Origin: an uncultured Blautia sp.
GTDB taxonomy: Bacteria > Bacillota > Clostridia > Lachnospirales > Lachnospiraceae
Reading direction: 5' to 3'
NCBI RefSeq assembly: GCF_934371575.1
Contig: NZ_CAKRNY010000005.1
Location: 1-64,000 of the forward strand
DNA length: 64,000 bases
Shown here: positions 27,309 through 34,826 of the stretch, in pieces
Position numbering within the stretch: position 1 is the stretch's first letter
Layout: each line of letters opens with the position of its first letter
Translations under genes and position numbers: made by a program
The notes under the pieces: model-generated
Told to the model about the DNA's origin: nothing
The model's input: the letters and a program-made list of their open reading frames with translations, nothing else
Database searches by the model: none

Positions 27309-28061
27309 ATGGACAGAGCACAGTTTATGGAACAGCTGGAGAGGCTGCTGTCTGATATTTCGGAAGCGGAGCGTCAGGAGGCGCTAGCTTATTACAACAG
27401 TTATTTTGACGAAGCCGGACCTGAGAAGGAAGCTTCCGTAATCAGAGAGCTGGGAAGTCCGGGAAAGGTGGCCGCCATTATAAAGGCTGACCTGGACGAG
27501 AGTAATGACAGTTATGCACAGTACACTGAGAAGGGATATGAGGATCTGCGGGATTCTGGGAATTCATATGTGCCGGAGGTTCTGGATGGTTTTTCAGAGA
27601 ATGAAAGTTATTATGAAGAAAAGGGCAATAAAGGAAAATCCAGGCGTGCCCGGGAGGGTTATCACCCAAAGGAAAAAGGAACGAACAGCAGATTTATTTT
27701 GCTTCTCATTGCCCTGGTATTCCTTTCCCCGTTTCTTATAACCGCAGCCAGCGGTGTGTTCAGCGTTCTGCTGGTGGTGGTCCTGCTCCCGTTTTTAGCC
27801 ATTTTTGTGTCTGGAGTGATGGCATTTGCACTGATCGTGGCTGGCTGCGCCTGCATTGGCGGAGGAGTCGGGCTTTTGTTTAGTAATGTGGCGGTAGGCC
27901 TGTTGGTGATGGGAATTGGTGGAATTTCCATGGCAATTGGAATTTTGTTCTGTATCTTGACCGGATGGCTGGGCTCCACAATTTTCCCATGGATCCTTCG
28001 CAAGACGACAGACTTTTTCCAGAAAATCCTGTATCGGAATAAAAAGGAGGAGCGGGCATGA
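27309..28061 (+). CDS. DUF1700 (HAAS) domain membrane protein
   Basis: A 250-residue protein. Its N-terminal 70 residues (FMEQLERLLSDISEAERQEA, YYNSYFDEAGPE, VIRELGSPGKVAAII) are the helical DUF1700/HAAS signature, followed by a polar linker (about 70-125) and four or so hydrophobic segments rich in Gly, Val and Leu (about 130-235). HAAS proteins are usually encoded next to PadR regulators and are thought to couple the membrane to that regulator; the mechanism is not established. It starts six bases after padR and overlaps the next gene by four bases. Confidence 0.88.
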   Translation: MDRAQFMEQLERLLSDISEAERQEALAYYNSYFDEAGPEKEASVIRELGSPGKVAAIIKADLDESNDSYAQYTEKGYEDLRDSGNSYVPEVLDGFSENESYYEEKGNKGKSRRAREGYHPKEKGTNSRFILLLIALVFLSPFLITAASGVFSVLLVVVLLPFLAIFVSGVMAFALIVAGCACIGGGVGLLFSNVAVGLLVMGIGGISMAIGILFCILTGWLGSTIFPWILRKTTDFFQKILYRNKKEERA

Positions 28062-28921
28062 AAAAAGGAACAAAGGGAATGCTGATCGCAGCTGGTGTGT
28101 TCGCTGTGGTGGGAATCGGCTTGTGCATTGGTGGAATTTCCGTAGCCGCAGTGGAGAACAGGGGAAACGTATTTGACCAGGCTGATGAGGTCATTCGGAA
28201 TCATGCTTATCCCCTGGCAGGGCTGATCCATTTCGGAAAAAGTGTCCGGACTTTGGATACGGACTGGAATATCACAGATGGTGACACAGTGGAACTGGAG
28301 TTTGCCAGTGATCTGGAAATCAGCCTGAAATATGATGAGCTTCTTTTTCAGGAATATGACGGCGACAAGATCCGGGTGGAGGTTGCAAATGACACGAAGC
28401 AGGATGTTGTAGTGAACAAGTCTTCAGGGAAAATCACTATCACAGATACCCACAGCGGCACCAGTAGAAAGCAGAAGCAGATCAAGGTCAGTGTACCTTC
28501 CGGGAAAAAGTTTGGCAGCGTAGTGATGGGGATTGATGCTGGAACTATTGAGCTGAACTGTGACTTGCAGGCAGAGGATTTTTCACTGGAGGTAGGAGCT
28601 GGAGAGTTCAGCAGCTGTGGCGCGGTTACGGCAAAGAGCTGTGTCCTTCAGGTAGGAGCAGGAACCCTTGATATTGACATGCTTGATACCCAGAAGCTTA
28701 GTGCAGACTGCGGCACAGGTGAGATTTCTCTGATCATGGCTGGCAAAGAGAAGGATTACGATTATGAGCTAACCTGCGGAATTGGCGAGATCGATCTGGG
28801 AGATTCTGAGTACAGCGGATTTGGCATTGAGAAAACCATTTCCAACGATGGTGCCAGCAGAAATATGGTGCTGGAGTGTGGAATGGGAGAGATTGAAGTG
28901 GAGTTTGATGGAGAAGACTAA
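28058..28921 (+). CDS. DUF4097 family beta-helix protein, membrane-anchored
   Basis: A 287-residue protein with an N-terminal membrane segment (about residues 7-30, small residues) followed by an exported right-handed beta-repeat domain of the DUF4097 type. The repeats show alternating Gly/Cys/Leu strands such as VVMGIDAGTIELNCDLQ, LEVGAGEFSSCGAVTA and LECGMGEIEVEF. The family is called a putative adhesin but has no proven activity. It starts in the four-base overlap ATGA with the DUF1700 gene, behind AAAGGAGGAG, so it is translationally coupled. Confidence 0.87.
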   Translation: MKKGTKGMLIAAGVFAVVGIGLCIGGISVAAVENRGNVFDQADEVIRNHAYPLAGLIHFGKSVRTLDTDWNITDGDTVELEFASDLEISLKYDELLFQEYDGDKIRVEVANDTKQDVVVNKSSGKITITDTHSGTSRKQKQIKVSVPSGKKFGSVVMGIDAGTIELNCDLQAEDFSLEVGAGEFSSCGAVTAKSCVLQVGAGTLDIDMLDTQKLSADCGTGEISLIMAGKEKDYDYELTCGIGEIDLGDSEYSGFGIEKTISNDGASRNMVLECGMGEIEVEFDGED

Positions 28922-28946
28922 GTTTATAAGATTGGAGAAATCAATT

Positions 28947-29132
28947 ATGAGCAATAAACGTTTATATAAATCAACTGTAAATTGTATGCTGTGCGGTGTC
29001 TGTGGTGGTATTGCCGAGTACTTCGACATCGACCCCACCCTGGTGCGTCTCGCCTGGGTAATACTCACCTGCTTCGGCGGCGCCGGGATCTGGGCGTACA
29101 TTATCGCCGCGATTATCATTCCGAAGGCATAA
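28947..29132 (+). CDS. PspC domain small membrane protein
   Basis: A 61-residue protein, essentially one PspC domain: KRLYKS, then GVCGGIAEYFDIDPTLVRLAW (about 18-38), then a hydrophobic segment ending IIIPKA. PspC-type proteins sit in the membrane and respond to membrane stress. The start is the ATG at 28947, preceded by TTGGAGA; a longer in-frame ORF reaches back into the DUF4097 gene and is not used. It closes the padR operon. Confidence 0.9.
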   Translation: MSNKRLYKSTVNCMLCGVCGGIAEYFDIDPTLVRLAWVILTCFGGAGIWAYIIAAIIIPKA

Positions 29133-29157
29133 GAATAATAGTAATTGCGTTCGTTTG

Positions 29158-29186
29158 GTATAAACTTTCTGTATTTTGTCCATACT
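29158..29186 (+). promoter_or_regulatory. Sigma-G-like forespore promoter of SASP gene
   Basis: GTATAA at 29158-29163, 17 bases, CATACT at 29181-29186. This fits the sigma-F/sigma-G pattern (GnATA-type -35 and CATnnT-type -10) better than the vegetative consensus, and it precedes a spore protein gene by about 40 bases. Confidence 0.6.
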
Positions 29187-29227
29187 CTTTATATACATCC
29201 AAACACTGTAAAAAGGAGCATAGACAT

Positions 29228-29425
29228 ATGAACAAAGACAAAGAAGTAGATGCCTACAAATCGGGCAAGCTCACCCCTGAAGAACAGACAAAATACGAAA
29301 TCGCCCAGGAACTTGGCATATTAGATAAAGTCTTAGAAGGCGGCTGGAAAAGCCTCTCCGCCAAAGAAACCGGCCGCATCGGCGGCATGATGGCACGCAA
29401 GAAACCAAAAAACAACAACCATTAA
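29228..29425 (+). CDS. Small acid-soluble spore protein, alpha/beta (SspF-like) type
   Basis: A 65-residue basic protein with TPEEQTKYEIAQELGILDKV, then GGWKSLSAKETGRIGGMMAR and a Lys-rich tail. The SAKETGRIGG stretch corresponds to the conserved DNA-binding helix region of alpha/beta SASPs (GxVGGxMxR), and the N-terminal half matches the SspF variant. Such proteins coat DNA in the forespore, protecting it from UV and heat. AAAGGAG lies ten bases upstream of the ATG at 29228. The promoter resembles the sigma-G type, and the gene is monocistronic with its own terminator. Confidence 0.82.
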   Translation: MNKDKEVDAYKSGKLTPEEQTKYEIAQELGILDKVLEGGWKSLSAKETGRIGGMMARKKPKNNNH

Positions 29426-29457
29426 AATATGTGTGTGAAGATTCTGTGTAATGAAAG

Positions 29458-29484
29458 ATCCCGGATTGATTTCCGGGATTTTTC
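29458..29484 (+). terminator. Rho-independent terminator of SASP gene
   Basis: ATCCCGGA and TCCGGGAT pair around a TTGATT loop and are followed by TTTT. Confidence 0.9.
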
Positions 29485-29534
29485 TGTTATGATGAAAACA
29501 GAAGATATTTGCCATAAAAAAATGGAGGACAACT

Positions 29535-30212
29535 ATGCGTATCCTGATTGCGGAAGATGAGGTGGAAATTGCACGCGCGCTGAAGGTTCTATTGGAGAAA
29601 AATAAGTGCGCGGTAGATATTGTACATAATGGAAAAGATGCCTGGGACTTTGCCAGCCTGGGACACTATGATGTGATCGTGTTGGACATTATGATGCCGG
29701 AAATGGACGGTCTGGAGGTACTTAGAAGAGTCAGAGAAAATCATATTTCTACGCCAGTGATGCTGCTGACTGCAAAGTCCGAAATCGAAGACCGGGTAGC
29801 CGGGCTGAATGCAGGAGCAGATGACTATCTGCCTAAACCCTTTGCAGTAAGCGAATTTATTGCCAGGGTGAAGGCGCTTGGCAGAAGAAGTACCAGTTAC
29901 ACGGAGAGCCTTCTATGTCTTGGAAATATCACTTTGGACTGTAACCGGTTTGAATTATCTGCGGAGGGCGAAAGCATTCGGCTGAACAACAAGGAATTTC
30001 AGCTGATGGAATTATTTATGAAACATCCTAAATTCGTATTTTCCACAGAACACATTATGGAAAAAATCTGGGAGCAGGACGGTACGACCGGAATGGATGT
30101 GGTGTGGACCTATATCGGTTTTCTGCGGAAAAAAATAAAACAGCTGGGCGCGACTGTGGAAATCAAAACTGTCCGCGGAGCCGGTTATTCCTTGGAGGAA
30201 CCTATATGCTGA
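29535..30212 (+). CDS. OmpR family response regulator
   Basis: A 225-residue two-domain regulator. The receiver domain (1-120) has the acidic pocket EDE (about 7-9), the phospho-acceptor D51 in VIVLDIMMPEMDG, Thr in LLTAKS near 79 and Lys in YLPKPFAV near 101. The C-terminal winged-helix DNA-binding domain (about 130-222) has the OmpR/PhoB pattern LNNKEFQLMELFMKHP and TVRGAGYSLE. The last seven bases overlap the histidine kinase gene, so the pair is translationally coupled. The regulated genes are not evident from context. Confidence 0.95.
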   Translation: MRILIAEDEVEIARALKVLLEKNKCAVDIVHNGKDAWDFASLGHYDVIVLDIMMPEMDGLEVLRRVRENHISTPVMLLTAKSEIEDRVAGLNAGADDYLPKPFAVSEFIARVKALGRRSTSYTESLLCLGNITLDCNRFELSAEGESIRLNNKEFQLMELFMKHPKFVFSTEHIMEKIWEQDGTTGMDVVWTYIGFLRKKIKQLGATVEIKTVRGAGYSLEEPIC

Positions 30213-31465
30213 AAAAGATGCGCTGGCACTTTATTCTGGCGGCTATGCTGGCGGTTTTTATTATGCTGGTGACGGTGCTGGCCGGAATCAATATGTGTAA
30301 TTACCATACCACTGCAGTGAGAGCTGACCAGAGGATACAGGAAATTTATCATTTTGAAGTTGGTAGTACTGCTGAAGTCGTGGAAAGTTCAGAGCCAACG
30401 GCAGAACCGGTGCAGCCTGCACCTCCAGATATCTTTAACCGTCCTGAGGACTACGATCCGGAGGCTCCCTACACCACCCGCTTTTTTATAGTCCGCCTGG
30501 ATGAAGAGCAAAATGTAACCGATGTTTCCACTGATTTTATCGCCTCTGTCACCCAGAAAGAAGCCGAAGAATTTGCACGCAATGTACTAAATGGAAAAAG
30601 AGAACAAGGTTATTATAAAAACTATAGATTTCGGATTATAACAGAAGAAAATAACAATATTGTTATTTTTCTGAACTCCACAATGGAACTTCGTTCTGCC
30701 AGAAATGTGCTCCTTATTTCCTGCCTGGCAGGAGCAGCCTGCTTCCTGGCCGTATTCCTTTTGGTAATCCTTCTTTCTAAGAAAGCCATGAAGCCTTACA
30801 TTCAGAATATAGAACGTCAGAAACGTTTCATCACCGATGCCAGCCATGAGATCAAAACACCTCTTACGTCCATTGCAACCAGTGTGGATGTGATCGCCAT
30901 GGAACACGGAGAAGATGAGTGGACGAAGAACATCCACAGCCAGACTGCGAAAATGTCCAGAATGGTATCGGATCTTGTAACACTGTCCCGTCTGGATGAG
31001 GAGAATCCATTTCTGGATAAGACGGAGTTTTCCTTAAGTGATATTACCTGGGAAGTGGCAGAGCCTTTTGCCTCCCTTGCAAAAGCCCAGGGAAAAAAAT
31101 ACTCCCAACGGATTGAAGAAAACCTGACTTTATGCGGAAATTCAGACGCTACCAGACAGATGATCTCCGTCCTTTTGGATAATGCCATGAAATATTCTGA
31201 TGAAAATGGAATCATTCGTCTGGATGTATATAAAGCCCATGGAAAGACGAAAATCGAAGTTTTTAATACCTGTGTACTGGATGACACCAAAAATCTGAAC
31301 CGCCTGTTTGACCGCTTCTACCGCCCGGATAATTCCCGCTCCAGAAAGACCGGAGGCAGCGGAATCGGGCTGTCTATTGCACAGGCTGTAGCAGAAGCTT
31401 ATGGTGGCAAAATTAAAGTCAGCAGTACGGATGGGAAGTCAATTTTGTTTCAGGTTACAATATAA
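30206..31465 (+). CDS. Sensor histidine kinase
   Basis: A 419-residue membrane kinase paired with the upstream response regulator. TM1 (about 7-30) and TM2 (about 165-190) bracket an extracytoplasmic sensor region that has a Pro/Glu-rich stretch (about 50-75). The HisKA dimerisation helix carries the phosphorylated H214 in DASHEIKTPLTS. The HATPase domain shows the N box LLDNAMKYSDENG, then a G-box-type GGSGIGLSIAQAV. I place the start at ATG 30206, which has GGAGGA upstream; the longer frame from 30104 lies inside the regulator gene. No sensed signal can be inferred. Confidence 0.93.
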   Translation: MLKKMRWHFILAAMLAVFIMLVTVLAGINMCNYHTTAVRADQRIQEIYHFEVGSTAEVVESSEPTAEPVQPAPPDIFNRPEDYDPEAPYTTRFFIVRLDEEQNVTDVSTDFIASVTQKEAEEFARNVLNGKREQGYYKNYRFRIITEENNNIVIFLNSTMELRSARNVLLISCLAGAACFLAVFLLVILLSKKAMKPYIQNIERQKRFITDASHEIKTPLTSIATSVDVIAMEHGEDEWTKNIHSQTAKMSRMVSDLVTLSRLDEENPFLDKTEFSLSDITWEVAEPFASLAKAQGKKYSQRIEENLTLCGNSDATRQMISVLLDNAMKYSDENGIIRLDVYKAHGKTKIEVFNTCVLDDTKNLNRLFDRFYRPDNSRSRKTGGSGIGLSIAQAVAEAYGGKIKVSSTDGKSILFQVTI

Positions 31466-31516
31466 AAAAGTTAAGTGCGTTTGCAATAATTTTTGAATAA
31501 CTATGTTTGTATTATA

Positions 31517-31556
31517 AAGAGGACAGTTTGAGAGAAAATATCTAAACTGTCCTCTT
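31517..31556 (+). terminator. 13-bp hairpin after the two-component system
   Basis: AAGAGGACAGTTT at 31517-31529 and AAACTGTCCTCTT at 31544-31556 are perfect complements around a 14-base loop. The following TTAAAATATATAAAAATT is AT-rich rather than a T run, so termination is probable but weaker. Confidence 0.55.
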
Positions 31557-31695
31557 AAAATATATAAAAATTGGATATTTATAACAGCACAGTATTCCTG
31601 TATGCTTTCAGACAAATAAAACGCAGTTGAAGAAATGACGGCCTGTTAAAGCAGTTTACATTTCTTTGCACAATTACATACAGGAGGAAATCAAA

Positions 31696-32571
31696 ATGAG
31701 CCAGGAAAGATACGCATTAAATAAACAGCTTGCACAGATGTTAAAAGGTGGAGTGATCATGGATGTTACCACTCCGGAGCAGGCGAAGATTGCAGAGGAG
31801 GCAGGAGCGTGTGCTGTTATGGCATTGGAGAGAATTCCGGCAGATATCCGTGCAGCAGGCGGTGTTTCCAGAATGAGCGATCCGAAAATGATCAAAGGAA
31901 TCCAGGAGGCTGTTTCCATTCCGGTTATGGCAAAATGCAGGATCGGACATTTCGTGGAGGCACAGATCTTAGAGGCAATTGAGATTGATTACATTGATGA
32001 GAGCGAGGTCCTTTCTCCTGCTGACGATGTTTATCATATTGACAAGCGTCAGTTTAAAGTTCCCTTTGTATGCGGCGCAAAAGATTTGGGTGAGGCGCTT
32101 CGAAGAATTGCAGAAGGAGCTTCCATGATCCGTACAAAAGGGGAACCTGGAACCGGTGATGTGGTACAGGCCGTACGCCATATGCGTATGATGAACAGTG
32201 AGATTGCAAAAGTGGTTTCCATGCGTGAGGATGAGCTTTTTGAGGAAGCGAAGAACCTTCGTGTACCTTACCAGCTGGTAGAGTATGTTCACAAAAACGG
32301 CAGACTTCCAGTAGTAAACTTTGCAGCCGGCGGTGTGGCAACTCCTGCAGATGCAGCCCTTATGATGCAGCTTGGAGCAGAAGGAGTATTTGTAGGCTCT
32401 GGTATTTTCAAATCCGGTGATCCGAAGAAACGTGCAGCAGCCATTGTAAAAGCAGTTACCAACTATCAGGATTCCAAAATGCTGGCAGAGCTTTCCGAAG
32501 ATCTTGGAGAGGCTATGGTCGGGATCAATGAGCAGGAGATCCAGCTTCTGATGGCAGAGAGGGGCAAATAA
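31696..32571 (+). CDS. pdxS: Pyridoxal 5'-phosphate synthase lyase subunit PdxS
   Basis: PdxS condenses ribose 5-phosphate, glyceraldehyde 3-phosphate and ammonia from PdxT to make pyridoxal phosphate. The 291-residue TIM barrel is highly typical: [20 protein letters not shown] (about 16-35), [34 protein letters not shown] with the catalytic-loop Lys near 82, and [20 protein letters not shown] near 205. The ATG at 31696 follows AGGAGGAAATC; an in-frame ATG ten codons earlier lacks one. pdxT follows after a single base, forming the 12+12 synthase complex. Confidence 0.97.
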   Translation: MSQERYALNKQLAQMLKGGVIMDVTTPEQAKIAEEAGACAVMALERIPADIRAAGGVSRMSDPKMIKGIQEAVSIPVMAKCRIGHFVEAQILEAIEIDYIDESEVLSPADDVYHIDKRQFKVPFVCGAKDLGEALRRIAEGASMIRTKGEPGTGDVVQAVRHMRMMNSEIAKVVSMREDELFEEAKNLRVPYQLVEYVHKNGRLPVVNFAAGGVATPADAALMMQLGAEGVFVGSGIFKSGDPKKRAAAIVKAVTNYQDSKMLAELSEDLGEAMVGINEQEIQLLMAERGK

Positions 32572-32572
32572 G

Positions 32573-33151
32573 ATGAAAATCGGAATCCTTGCTGTGCAGG
32601 GGGCTTTTGCAGAACATAAAAGCAAGCTGGAGTCGCTTGGCGCTACATGTGTGGAATTACGGAAAAAAGAAGATCTTGACAGTGATTTCGACGGATTGGT
32701 TCTGCCAGGAGGTGAGAGTACGGTTCAGGGAAAACTTCTGAGAGAGCTGGATATGTTTGAATCATTGAAAGAGAAGATTCAGGCAGGAATGCCGGTGCTT
32801 GCCACCTGTGCCGGTCTGATCCTTCTTGCCGGTCATCTTTCCAATGATGAACATGTGTATTTTGGAACCATGCCTGTGACTGTAAAAAGAAACGCTTATG
32901 GAAGACAGCTTGGCAGCTTTCATACCATCCGGGAAATGAAAGGAATCGGACAGGTTCCCATGACCTTTATCCGCGCTCCTTATATTGAAAAATGCGGGAA
33001 AGAAGCGGACGTGCTGGCAGAGGTGGATGGGAATATTGTGGCAGTGAAATATAAAGAGCAGTATGGTCTGGCATTTCATCCGGAATTGGATGAGGATGAC
33101 CGGATTCATGAAGCATTTCTGGAGAGCGTAAGGAAGTACGCTAAAGTATAA
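32573..33151 (+). CDS. pdxT: Pyridoxal 5'-phosphate synthase glutaminase subunit PdxT
   Basis: PdxT hydrolyses glutamine and channels ammonia to PdxS. The 192-residue class I glutamine amidotransferase has the oxyanion motif LPGGEST (about 46-52), the nucleophile Cys in LATCAGLILLA (about residue 79), and the His/Glu pair in LAFHPELDED (about 168-172). It starts one base after the pdxS stop, with a GAGGGG site inside pdxS. A strong terminator follows. The downstream MetY-type enzyme uses PLP, a metabolic link that may be coincidental. Confidence 0.96.
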   Translation: MKIGILAVQGAFAEHKSKLESLGATCVELRKKEDLDSDFDGLVLPGGESTVQGKLLRELDMFESLKEKIQAGMPVLATCAGLILLAGHLSNDEHVYFGTMPVTVKRNAYGRQLGSFHTIREMKGIGQVPMTFIRAPYIEKCGKEADVLAEVDGNIVAVKYKEQYGLAFHPELDEDDRIHEAFLESVRKYAKV

Positions 33152-33173
33152 AAGTGCAGATTTAAGATATCAG

Positions 33174-33217
33174 TAATACCTGGCTATAGCTCAAAACTAT
33201 AGCCAGGTATTATTTTT
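33174..33217 (+). terminator. Rho-independent terminator of pdxST
   Basis: AATACCTGGCTATAG at 33175-33189 and CTATAGCCAGGTATT at 33197-33211 form a perfect 15-bp stem, followed by ATTTTT. Confidence 0.93.
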
Positions 33218-33222
33218 ACATA

Positions 33223-33252
33223 TTGGACAGATAATCCCCAGTATGTTACTAT
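33223..33252 (+). promoter_or_regulatory. Probable promoter of the metY-type gene
   Basis: TTGGAC at 33223-33228 and TACTAT at 33247-33252 with an 18-base spacer. About 110 AT-rich bases follow before the start codon; no S-box or T-box motif was recognised there. Confidence 0.5.
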
Positions 33253-33362
33253 GCATTCATCAACAAAAACAAAACAACGACAAAGAATAATGTTGAAAAC
33301 AATAACAAAACTAACATTTACCAAATGTGATGAAAAATAGCAAACATATGGAGGAAAGAAAA

Positions 33363-34667
33363 ATGGCAGATATCAGAGATTCTAAAAACTGGGGATTTGA
33401 AACAAAACAGTTACACATTGGACAGGAGAAAGCAGATCCGGTAACAGACGCAAGAGCCGTTCCGATTTATGCTTCCACATCTTATGTATTCCATAACTCA
33501 CAGCATGCAGCTGACCGTTTCGGACTTCGCGATGCTGGTAATATCTATGGAAGACTTACCAACCCGACAGAAGATGTTTTCGAGCAGAGAATCGCAGCTC
33601 TTGAAGGCGGAGTTGCAGCACTTGCAGTTGCTTCCGGTGCAGCAGCTATTAATTATACATTCCAGGCGCTTGCAAAAACAGGTGAGCACATTGTAGCTTC
33701 CAAGACTATCTACGGTGGAACATACAACCTTCTGGCACATACCCTTCCACAGACCAGCGGCATCACCGCAACATTTGTAGATCCGGATGTAGAAGGCTCT
33801 TTCGAAGCTGCAATCCAGGAAAATACAAAAGCCATCTTTATTGAGACACTTGGAAACCCGAACTCCAACCTGATCGACATCGAAGAAGTTGCAAAAGTTG
33901 CGCACAAACACAACATTCCTCTTGTAGTTGATTCTACATTTGCAACTCCTTATCTGGTTCGTCCGATCGAGTATGGCGCTGACATTGTCGTTCATTCTGC
34001 AACCAAGTTCATCGGCGGTCATGGAACTGCAATCGGTGGCGTGATCATAGACAGCGGTAATTTTGACTGGAAAGCATCCGGTAAATTCCCGTGGATCTCT
34101 GAGCCGAACCCAAGCTACCACGGAATTTCCTTTGCAGAGGCAACTGCTCCGGCTGCATTTGTAACTTACATCCGTGCAATCATCCTTCGAGATACAGGAG
34201 CAACACTTTCTCCATTCCATGCATTTATGTTCTTACAGGGACTGGAAACTCTTTCCTTAAGAGTGGAACGTCACGTAAGCAACGCCCTGAAGATCGTAGA
34301 TTACTTGTCCAAGCATCCGCAGGTAGAGGCAGTTCATCATCCATCCCTGGAGAGTGAGCCAAGCCATTATCTCTATAAGAAATACCTTCCAAACGGCGGT
34401 GGTTCTATCTTTACCTTCGAAATCAAGGGTGACGCACAGACTGCTCAGAAGTTCATTGATCATCTTGCAATCTTCTCACTGCTTGCAAACGTTGCAGATG
34501 TAAAATCACTTGTTATTCATCCTGCAACAACCACACATAGCCAGTGCACAGAGGAAGAGCTTCTTGACCAGGGTATCAAACCAAACACAATCCGTCTTTC
34601 CATCGGTATTGAGAAAGTAGACGACCTGATCGCGGCTCTGGATGCAGCATTTGAGGCGGTAAAATAA
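33363..34667 (+). CDS. metY: O-acetylhomoserine sulfhydrylase (MetY type)
   Basis: A 434-residue PLP enzyme of the Cys/Met metabolism family that joins O-acetylhomoserine with sulfide to make homocysteine. It opens FETKQLHIGQEKADPVTDARAVP-style (QLHIGQ), has YGRLTNPT near 63, ALAVASGAAA near 85 and the PLP lysine K215 in HSATKFIGGHGTAIGG. The length of about 430 residues and the VIHPATTTHSQCTEEE ending favour MetY over cystathionine gamma-synthase (about 380). I start at ATG 33363, preceded by GGAGGAAAG, not at 33327. It is monocistronic. Confidence 0.92.
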   Translation: MADIRDSKNWGFETKQLHIGQEKADPVTDARAVPIYASTSYVFHNSQHAADRFGLRDAGNIYGRLTNPTEDVFEQRIAALEGGVAALAVASGAAAINYTFQALAKTGEHIVASKTIYGGTYNLLAHTLPQTSGITATFVDPDVEGSFEAAIQENTKAIFIETLGNPNSNLIDIEEVAKVAHKHNIPLVVDSTFATPYLVRPIEYGADIVVHSATKFIGGHGTAIGGVIIDSGNFDWKASGKFPWISEPNPSYHGISFAEATAPAAFVTYIRAIILRDTGATLSPFHAFMFLQGLETLSLRVERHVSNALKIVDYLSKHPQVEAVHHPSLESEPSHYLYKKYLPNGGGSIFTFEIKGDAQTAQKFIDHLAIFSLLANVADVKSLVIHPATTTHSQCTEEELLDQGIKPNTIRLSIGIEKVDDLIAALDAAFEAVK

Positions 34668-34697
34668 TTTGAGAGTTAATTTGACTATGTGAATCAT

Positions 34698-34746
34698 GGG
34701 TACTGTGTTTCTGAATGAAAAGGAAACATAGTACCCGTATTTTTTT
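34698..34746 (+). terminator. Rho-independent terminator of metY-type gene
   Basis: GGGTACTGTGTTTC pairs with GGAAACATAGTACCC around a ten-base loop, then GTATTTTTTT. Confidence 0.93.
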
Positions 34747-34826
34747 AGGAAATATAGACAAAATCACACAAAACATGATAAGATATAAACTAATAGGGAC
34801 AAGAAAAGGGAAGGCAGTGATTTTGT

